A stretch of 64,000 nt of DNA from Adiantum capillus-veneris (lineage: Eukaryota; Streptophyta; Polypodiopsida; Polypodiales; Pteridaceae), in contig CM043963.1 of NCBI GenBank assembly GCA_014529385.2, positions 92,895,912 to 92,959,911 on the forward strand. The letters are read 5' to 3'. Below the pieces are notes generated by a model. It saw only the letters and a program-made list of their open reading frames with translations. It did no database searches and was not told the DNA's origin. How positions within the stretch are numbered: the first letter of the stretch is position 1; each line of letters opens with the position of its first letter. This document shows positions 57,629-64,000 of this stretch, one piece after another. The position numbers were made by a program, and so were the translations under genes.

Positions 57629-58145
57629 GTGGGCAGGAAAGCTGGCAACAGCCAACAAAAGTGCAACCTCCTACGCAACAGCAAGCAGACTAACAAAAGC
57701 TTCAACAAGAACGTTGGGGGAGAGAGTGCTCACCTCACCCAACACCTCACCAGGCTGGATCTCACCCCTCTGCATCTCAATCTTAGACTTCCAATGTGCA
57801 CAATAGTAGTCCTAGCGTACCCAACTCGGTGGGCTCTTCTAGCAAACATCCTAATGGATCCTCCATTGATGTCCTCACAATTGTAAAGGTTGGTCTTCCA
57901 GGCGATGCTGAAAATCTACAAACGGGGGATGGATCTGAAAAGCCCATGGGGGCCCTTGAAGTGGGGAATCTTGATCAAGTGAGTGATTAGGTTTGCAAGG
58001 ATGCTGTGAAGTTATCCAAAATAGAGGTTGTGTGCTCGCATGGTGATGAGGGAATTGTGAACGCTTCAGATTTGGTTAGGGTGGCCTCACATGAAATCGA
58101 TTCACACAATTTGGCATGTGATATTTATCTGCAACAATCCTTAAT
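57629..58145 (+). pseudogene. TE9 interior, weakly open frame of unknown nature
   Basis: A plus-strand frame from about 57796 reads MHNSSPSVPNSVGSSSKHPN, ending with VGNLDQVSD, one stop at 57988, then VCKDAVKLSKIEVVCSHGDE and further residues to 58145. It has no domain I recognise. Composition (Ser, Gly, Asp) would suit a gag remnant or a captured host exon. Confidence in coding status is low. Confidence 0.35.
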
Positions 58146-58541
58146 TTGATATGTATGACATATGAAATTTTTTGGGCCAAAACCCCATAGTCGTCCCCAT
58201 GTTTATCTTTTTAGCCAAGATATGTAAGGGAGTAGACACTGCCTCTCGATGAGTACGATGACGTCGACGGTAAGACCTTCCCTCACAAATTGTAGAAAGC
58301 CCCAACTTGTTTTGTAACCCACTCTCATGAGGTTAACAGGTAAACCTAAACCTAAGGTTTGGGCGTAATATAAAAACCCCGCATGATGGTAGCTCATTCG
58401 TAGCACCAGGTTGTGAGAAAACCTAAAACTCATGGTTGGTGAGTATATCAAAAATTGTTGTGTCACGAGAGTGACAAATTTCGCTAAGGGGGGTGTATGA
58501 TGATGATGATGATGATGCCAAGTTTGGCTGAAGGGAGCGAT

Positions 58542-58745
58542 TGTTGGGATTGGCCCAACTTGGGCGATCATGAGGTGCGAACAAGTTGTAAGAGCCTTTA
58601 AAAAGGCACAAAATTTATTATGATATTCCTCCTTTTTGTGTTGTTGCTCGCTCACCTTATTTCTTATCCTCTCCTCTCTTGCCTGCTCTTACACACACTC
58701 GATAGTAATGTCCATCCGTGACTCGATACGCTTCCATGCTCACCA
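58542..58745 (+). repeat. TE9 right LTR
   Basis: The partner of 56834-57036. It is preceded by the purine tract and followed directly by TE6 coding sequence. Confidence 0.9.
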
Positions 58746-59640
58746 TCAAACATCATCATATACGCATCTACAATATATACTTCCTCTTCATAATCATCCT
58801 TGTCAAAATTTGGGTAAGACAAAAACTCCACTCCCTTGTGTATCCATATGTCTGCCATGTGCGCTTTAATGGAATGATCAACTTTAAACTCAAACTCCTA
58901 CTCTTGCAGCTCCATAATCCGCTTTAAAATGCACTTGCTAGGTTTCAAATGTTGTACTACATCCGGCAAAATGTTTGATGTGGTGAGCACATAGAACTTT
59001 TGTTGCAACAAATACATCTTGAACCTATGACAGGCAAGAACCAATCCAAATACCCATTGTTCCAATTTTGTGTAGTAGAACTCACTTTCATTCTTCATCT
59101 TGCTCTCAAAAGAGACTGGCTTGAAGTTTCTACCTTCATTTTGCAAGAAGTCCGACCCAAAAGCTATTGATCCCACACTAATAAATACATAAAAAATGGA
59201 TTCCAAGTCAGGAGAACTCTGACTCATTGTCGGCAAAGTGCATAAACACCTCCTTGATACCATCAAAAGCCTACTACATATCTTTATTCCATTCAAACCC
59301 TTGAAATCTTTGGCTCAATTTTTGGAGAGGATACACATACTGACATAGAATCCAAAAAACCCGTGATAAGTACCTAAGCTTATGCACAAATGATGCCAAA
59401 TCCTTTATATTGCTTGCTGGATTCATAAGCAATAAAGCATTTACTTTCTCGCAGTCAACCTCTATTCCATTTTGGTAAATCACATGTCCCAATAGATGAA
59501 CTCTGGCATGAGCAAACTTACACTTCTTTGGGTTGAGTTGCTCACCTTATTGTGAAGTCTCTCAAAAATCAGCCTTAGCTTCTCCAAATATGTGATCCTG
59601 GAGCTACAACATCTAATGTCATGCCCATACTCAGAGGGTT
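58746..59640 (-). pseudogene. TE6 RT end, classical RNase H and start of the second RNase H
   Basis: Near 59625 a YGHDIRCCSSRITYLEKL-like stretch stands where the RT active site (YxDD) is expected. LLMNPASNIKDLASFVHKLR and YLSRVF (59480-59360) is the thumb. The classical RNase H reads NFKPVSFESKMKNESEFYYT with CHRFKMYLL (59160-58990). The Asp positions are eroded (SVGSIAFGSDFL, VLTTSN). VDAYMMMFDG at the right TE9 edge is the start of the second RNase H. Confidence 0.75.
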
Positions 59641-59650
59641 CACTGTTTAG

Positions 59651-59667
59651 AACCCCCTTAGGGGGTT
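59651..59667. other. Short perfect hairpin
   Basis: AACCCCC-TTA-GGGGGTT: a 7-bp GC-rich stem with a 3-base loop, just beyond the truncated end of TE6. Confidence 0.8.
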
Positions 59668-59999
59668 TCTAATCACTGAGCAAAAAAAAGCGAGCAAAAA
59701 CAAATTTCGAGCAAACCCGGGGACAAATTGATGCAAGAACAACAATGGTGAAAGAAAATAATTATGACATGTATATTATTTTCACTACCACAAATATGTC
59801 AATTGATGGACAAAACTCTAGATTTTTGAACCATTATGAAATTTGAATACTCTTGCCACATGCGATCCCTTTATACTAGAGACATAATGCAATTCGATGT
59901 GACATATCTTCTCTCAAAAACAATCCACCAAAAATTTGGCACTAGGATTTTGTAGAAGAGTCAACACAACCCCATATGCCTACGATGCTATTCAAGAAC

Positions 60000-60660
60000 C
60001 TCCTAAAGCTTGAAACAACTCCACTTTTGTAAGTGCGGCTAGATGCACAAACTGATGGGCAACGTAGTCCAAACCCAAGACTTTAAAAAACAAAAAGTAG
60101 ATGTGCTTGCAAGGCATGTACGGAACATGTTTGCCATCACGTTTGCCAAGGGAAGTCTGTAAGCATGACAATATGGAACCCCTTTCTTTACTAACCCAAT
60201 TGTACTAATATGAAACAAACGTGATGCATTGGGAATCACAATTACCTCTCTTACCAATTTGGTTGCCATAGTTCTTCCCTTTACCATAGTTGTGGGAGGT
60301 TTCTAATGAGGTCAATGACACTTGTCCATGAATGCTTGTAATCGTTAGTCTCCTCTTTGATCACTAAAGGTGAAAATTTTGAGCCAATTGTATCTAACAA
60401 CAACTTATAGATGACACATATCTTGCAGAACTACGAGACTTTGTGGTCAAGGGCATAAATATGATCACCCACATTTTTTTCACCACGTTTGAACTTCACA
60501 TATTCTCCAGACAATGCTAAAGAACATAGAAAGAAATCTCCAACTTGAATATCGTTTAAGTGTGTCAAACTTGACCTATTGTAATTGATTTTCAAAAAGA
60601 ATAACTAGTGTTTGATCCTCTTGAGGTCCATAAGTGACAATGTGCCAGAGCATTGTTTGC
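60000..60660 (-). pseudogene. Gene fragment with a SWIM-like zinc motif
   Basis: In one minus-strand frame, GKRDGKHVPYMPCKHIYFLF then FKVLGLDYVAHQFVHLAAL (60140-60030) resembles the end of a SWIM zinc finger (C-x-H, then hydrophobic KVLGL). Further upstream VGDFFLCSLALSGEYVKFKR and DHIYALDHKVS (60560-60440) looks coding. The upstream C-x-C pair of SWIM is not clear and frames shift. SWIM modules occur in Mutator-like transposases and in some E3 ligases; I cannot choose between these. Confidence 0.35.
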
Positions 60661-61051
60661 AAACGATAGAACAAGCTTTCTTGGAGTATCGCAAGGTAAA
60701 ATATATGTAACATGCCAAATGGAGAGGGTATAGAAAAGATAAAACTTACTTTAAATTGTTTTTAGTACACTCAAATAATGTACAAGTCAAAGCATAGTGC
60801 GATCCTTTTCAATGCCATAGATGCCATTAGCGATGTCTTAATTTGTGACGACCATAAAAAATATTCTCATATCATTGCTCTTGAAAGAGTGTCTTCAAAA
60901 ATTATGTTGTTGTCACCACAAATGCCATGGCAAACAAAGTCGAAGCCCAATATCTTAAAATTTCCCATTTACTCTCTTACTCCCTCGCCATGGAGGACAC
61001 TGAAAGCCCATGGGAAGGTGTGATTGTCTGGGTCTATCATTCACGGGGCCA

Positions 61052-61545
61052 ATATGTCCACTTGAGTTTTAGTCCTTGTCGGCACTCACTGTCATGAGAT
61101 GCCACTTTGATTCACTCGCCGACGCTTGTCGTCTGCCATTGCTCATTGTCTGCTATGTGCACCTAAGGTGTAGTCCTTGCCAACACTCACTGCCGTGAGG
61201 TGTCACTTCTATTTTACTCGGGTGCTCGTCCTCTATCGTTGCTTTTTGTGTGCTCCGTCTGATTATCTTCGATTGCCCAAGAGGTGTTGTGTCGTCGTCT
61301 ATCATTGAATACAATCAAAGCATGGTGCATTGTCATCATTTGAGTCACGAGACCAATATGTGCACCTAAGTGGTAGTCCTTGTCGGCGGTCACAATCATG
61401 AGGTGTTGCTTTGATTTTACCCAGATGCTTGTCAACCACCGTTACTTTTTGTCTGCTCCATCGGATTGCCGCCAATTTTCCAAGCTATGTTGTTCCATCG
61501 TCTGTCGTCGAACACAACCAAAGCATGGCACCTCGTTGTAGTTTG
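61052..61545 (+). repeat. Tandem repeat, about 200-bp unit, two full and one partial copy
   Basis: The phrase (T/C)CACCTAAG, TAGTCCTTG, CACTCAC or GGTCACA, TCATGAG or CGTGAGG, TTTTAC starts at about 61052 (partial), 61157 and 61358. The later parts (TGTCTGCTCC or TGTGTGCTCC, CATCGTCTGTCGTCGAA or CGTCGTCTATCATTGAA, CAAAGCATGG) repeat in the two full copies. Confidence 0.82.
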
Positions 61546-61800
61546 ATAGCTAGGTATGCAACAAAATGCTGCTCATAATAGCCATTACTGGATCTGGCTC
61601 AGCAGTAGACCAATCCAATGCTATACATGGTGATGTTACTAAGCCAATTTCATGGTTTGTTTTTTTTCATATTGTGCATCCATCAAAGTTTTCAAATGAA
61701 TGTTTGAGCCTTTGAGGTCAGGGAATTCAATGGGGCACTCGACTCTGCCGAACTCGCCCTCGAGCAGGTTGTCAAATTCCAGCGCCTCAATGAGACCCTC

Positions 61801-61987
61801 TAAGGCCCTTCTCCTCCTTTGTAGACGTGCGTTCTTGCCCCTAACTGCGCCCGCCTCGGCTTGGATTTTGTATTCGTTTGTATGTGTGTAACCACTGATT
61901 TTAAGGCCCTTCTCCTCTGTAGACATGCGTTCCTGCCCTTGACTGCGCCCACCTTGGCTTGGATTTTGTATTCGTTTGTATGTGTGT
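61801..61987 (+). repeat. Two-copy tandem repeat, about 100-bp period
   Basis: AAGGCCCTTCTCCTC...TGTAGAC(G/A)TGCGTTC and TTGGATTTTGTATTCGTTTG then TATGTGTGT occur at 61801-61887 and 61902-61987. Confidence 0.92.
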
Positions 61988-62486
61988 TGTTTAATTTTTT
62001 TTAAAAAAAACTTTGATATAGTCTTGCAATTGGGAGAGCCTCTTGTAGAAAAGGAGAAGGCTTTGGCTCATGATATTCTTTGTAGTGATCAAGTGAGCTC
62101 CGTGTCAGTCTCACAGAGGATCTTGATGACAATGATCTTCATGGTGATGAGAGCAAGAGCATAGATATTGGCTTGGGTTAGTGAATGAAGTGGATGCTCA
62201 AACAACTAGGCAAGAGGCAACCTTAGAATATAATTGGTTCCATTTCATATTATGTCTGAGGTTGGGGCGTCTTTGCTTTCTACAGGAAGAGTCTAAAATT
62301 ATGAATGATCTTTATTATAAGTATTCAAGTCGTGTTGGGAAGATATTTGATTGCCTTTTGGTGTTCTTTTTTATAAATGGTAAGGAGGAATTGACTGACA
62401 TTGTGCTTTGGTAGATTCTCATCATTGTTGACCCAAGGATTTGCTCGCTTATTTTGTTGCTCGGTAATACTTGCTCGCCAATTTGT

Positions 62487-62700
62487 ATAACTCCCCCTTA
62501 CATAACGTGCGTTCACGGTGTATTGAAAAAATCCCTCTTTTAACATGTGTGAATGAATAAAATGACCCCTTATTTTAGGTTTTTTTCCAAAATTGAATAT
62601 AAAAACCCATTATTTTAATGTATGTTTGTTAAATTGCTTTTTTTTTTGCACTTTAAAATCACTCCTTTCGAACTCACGTTATATATTAGCATGATTACAT
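62487..62700 (+). repeat. RT leader region, copy 2 (inverted relative to 10.6 kb)
   Basis: It matches the upstream region of the RT gene at 10600-10745 and, more weakly, its last 40 bp before the ATG. The equivalent of the ATG is absent and no RT coding sequence follows, so this is a 5'-end remnant in plus orientation. Confidence 0.7.
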
Positions 62701-62774
62701 AATGTACCCCCCGAGCGCCCATATAACAACAAATATGATAAATAAACTTGAAAGATATACAATGAGCCCCTCTA

Positions 62775-62848
62775 CACACACACACACACACAAACACACA
62801 CGGACTCTCTCTCTATCTATTCCCCCATACACACACACACACACACTA
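62775..62848. repeat. (CA)n and CT-rich microsatellites
   Basis: Two CA runs (62776-62803 with one interruption, 62828-62846) with a short CT-rich run between them. Confidence 0.95.
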
Positions 62849-62859
62849 TTGGTGCTTGA

Positions 62860-63180
62860 AAAAAACATAGGTTTAGTGTAATCCCACCTACAAATTCCAA
62901 CGTCTACCTTTAAATTTTAAATTTGAAGGTATGTAATTCAATGTAAAAAGATTCAAACTTTATGTAGGTTTTCTAAGTTTTGGGAAAAAGTTTTTTTTGA
63001 GCATCAATAGGGAGATAGTTTAGTATAAAAAGCTTCAAATTTAGTCAATTTTTTTAGCACCAATAGGGAGAGAGATTTTCTTCTCAATTTTAAATTTCAA
63101 GGTGACAAAACCTACACATTTAGAGAGATTTAGTGTGGTTTAGTGTAAAAAGGTTCAAATTTAGTCATTCTACCTCTAAA
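62860..63180. repeat. Degenerate tandem repeat, three copies
   Basis: The phrase (G/A)TGTAAAAAG(A/G)TTCAAA or GTATAAAAAGCTTCAAA, followed by TTTAGTCA, recurs at about 62940, 63025 and 63145. The phrase AATAGGGAGA(T/G)AG occurs twice. Confidence 0.75.
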
Positions 63181-64000
63181 AATTCTCGTAGCTACATCCC
63201 AGGGGATTCACCATGGAAAGCTTATCACACCATGTAAGTGCAGGGGGAGGGTTTTTTTTTACAAGTTACATATGTGTATAAATTAGGGGAAAGCCCCCAA
63301 TAATTTATCTCCCAAGCTTAAAAATAAGGGAGGGCGTATCATATTTATGAAAAGGGGGGGGGGGGTGTTGGAGAAGTGAGAAAAGGGAAAAATGAGAGGA
63401 AGTTTTCGTGTTTCAAAATTATCGCTTCCTAAAAGAGTCTACCCTCGAACTTATGAGTCAAAAGCTACAAAGATATATGCAAGAACTAACACTGCTTTGT
63501 GTCAATTGCTTGTTTTGTGATTATAGTTCATTTGTTGAGGGATGAAAGCTATAAAGAGTTTGTATAGATGCAAATTTACACAGAGAACCTAACACAACTT
63601 TATAACCATAGTTTTTGAGTAATTTAGATGGGTCAAAATTGGACGAGTAGCTAGAGTGCAGGCTGAATGAGCACATAGCTTGAAAGTCAAACTAAGACAC
63701 ATTGAGGGTACATCTAGTTATTAATATAAGTGGTTCCTTAGTACGTTGCTAGTCACTATGCTACACGCTCTTTGACTAGTTTTACTTAGTTAGATCATGC
63801 GAGACCTAAATTTTATAAGTAAGATAGGGGTATGATAATTTTCTACATTGGATTGTCGTATAAGCATAGAAAGGGGGGTCATATTCCTTAATATGAGTCA
63901 TATATAGGGGTTTTATCAAAGTTGTCCGTCATAGGTGGCGTCCCCTTTTGTATATAGAGTGAATCCCCTGGGATCTACGTTTGTAAATTTTTTGGAACTC
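63181..64000. other. AT-rich stretch, nothing recognised
   Basis: Short frames only. A 13-base G run lies at about 63354-63366. Confidence 0.6.

Larger units (their letters stand above)
56834..58745 (+). mobile_element. TE9: non-autonomous LTR retrotransposon, 1.9 kb, 203-bp LTRs
   Basis: LTRs at 56834-57036 and 58542-58745 (ends TGCTGG or TGTTGGG and CTCAACA or CTCACCA). The primer site TGGTATCAGAGC is at 57039-57050 and the purine tract GAAGGGAGCGA lies just before the right LTR. The 1505-bp interior has no pol or RT, only a (CT)n(CA)n tract and a weakly open frame (57800-58145, one stop). The LTR size is that of TRIM elements, although the interior is longer. It lies in the second RNase H of TE6. 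No target duplication is visible. Confidence 0.85.
55184..59640 (-). mobile_element. TE6: Tat-like Ty3 pol fragment with two RNase H segments
   Basis: Minus-strand order: RT end (about 59640-59274), classical RNase H (59160-58900), second RNase H (start about 58760, continued at 56830-56350 after an insertion), integrase (56310 to about 55184). Two RNase H segments between RT and integrase are a known mark of the plant Tat lineage. The 5' part (gag, protease, most of RT) is missing beyond 59640. It is interrupted by the short-LTR element at 56834-58745. Confidence 0.8.
59678..62490. mobile_element. Candidate inverted-repeat element with GAGCAA-rich ends
   Basis: The left end (59678-59742) and the reverse complement of the right end (about 62425-62490) share CGAGCAAA(C/T)CC, GGG(A/T)CAA and ATGATG or TGATG. 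Each end has three or more GAGCAA words. No clear target duplication was fixed. The interior holds a minus-strand SWIM-like fragment and tandem repeats. It may be a Mutator-like element carrying a gene fragment or an old transposase; the limits are approximate. Confidence 0.4.

Noticed and set aside
61639-61926. Minus-strand frame of 95 codons (MSTEEKGLKISG...)
   Set aside because: Its N-terminal part lies across the 100-bp tandem duplication and no family is recognisable; coding status is not supported.

Overview
This is a nuclear, repeat-dominated stretch of a vascular-plant-like genome. The evidence is one split plant-type housekeeping gene (the delta subunit of translation factor eIF2B), several Ty3/gypsy lineages typical of land plants (chromodomain chromoviruses, and a Tat-like element with two RNase H segments), Ty1/copia remnants, initiator-methionine-tRNA primer sites, and many (GT)n, (GA)n and (CT)n microsatellites. 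The very large intron and nested elements suggest a big genome (fern, lycophyte or gymnosperm rather than a compact angiosperm), but the species cannot be fixed from the sequence.

Left part (1-12.3 kb). A decayed chromovirus on the minus strand (TE1, 1-7631, its outer LTR cut by the window edge) has inserted into an older reverse-transcriptase gene that is not of the LTR class (7632-10567, minus). That gene keeps YKIHK, CYENIP and PMGFSCSP blocks but is broken and has lost the motif A aspartate. Its 5' leader recurs in inverted orientation at 62.5 kb. An orphan Ty3-like protease fragment lies at 11.1-12.2 kb.

Middle left (12.4-27 kb). A second Ty3 element on the plus strand (TE2) has three zinc knuckles in gag and no chromodomain. 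It is split by a 3009-bp insertion with perfect 5-bp target duplications (ACTAG) that looks like a giant solo LTR. Beyond TE2 lies a diverged tandem duplication of a 2.2-2.4 kb unit bounded by (GT)n tracts. The stretch 27.2-30.2 kb is AT-rich with no recognisable gene.

Centre (31.47-50.34 kb, minus). The eIF2B-delta gene has seven coding exons that join in frame into 2016 nt (671 residues), with GT-AG at every junction. Five introns are 74-122 bp; intron 2 is 16.4 kb and is filled with mobile elements: copia and Ty3 gag remnants, a complete chromovirus with both LTRs and a target duplication (TE3, 40265-47004), and a copia-type LTR plus primer site (TE5) ending 58 bp from the exon 2 splice donor.

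Right part (50.4-64 kb). A Ty3 gag fragment (51.9-52.5 kb, plus) is followed by a Tat-like pol on the minus strand (TE6, 55.2-59.6 kb), interrupted exactly in its second RNase H by a 1.9-kb LTR element with 203-bp LTRs, primer site and polypurine tract but no pol. Beyond it is a candidate inverted-repeat element (59.68-62.49 kb) carrying a SWIM-like gene fragment and tandem repeats, then the second copy of the reverse-transcriptase leader, then AT-rich DNA. The only gene likely to be functional is eIF2B-delta; the rest is layered transposon history.
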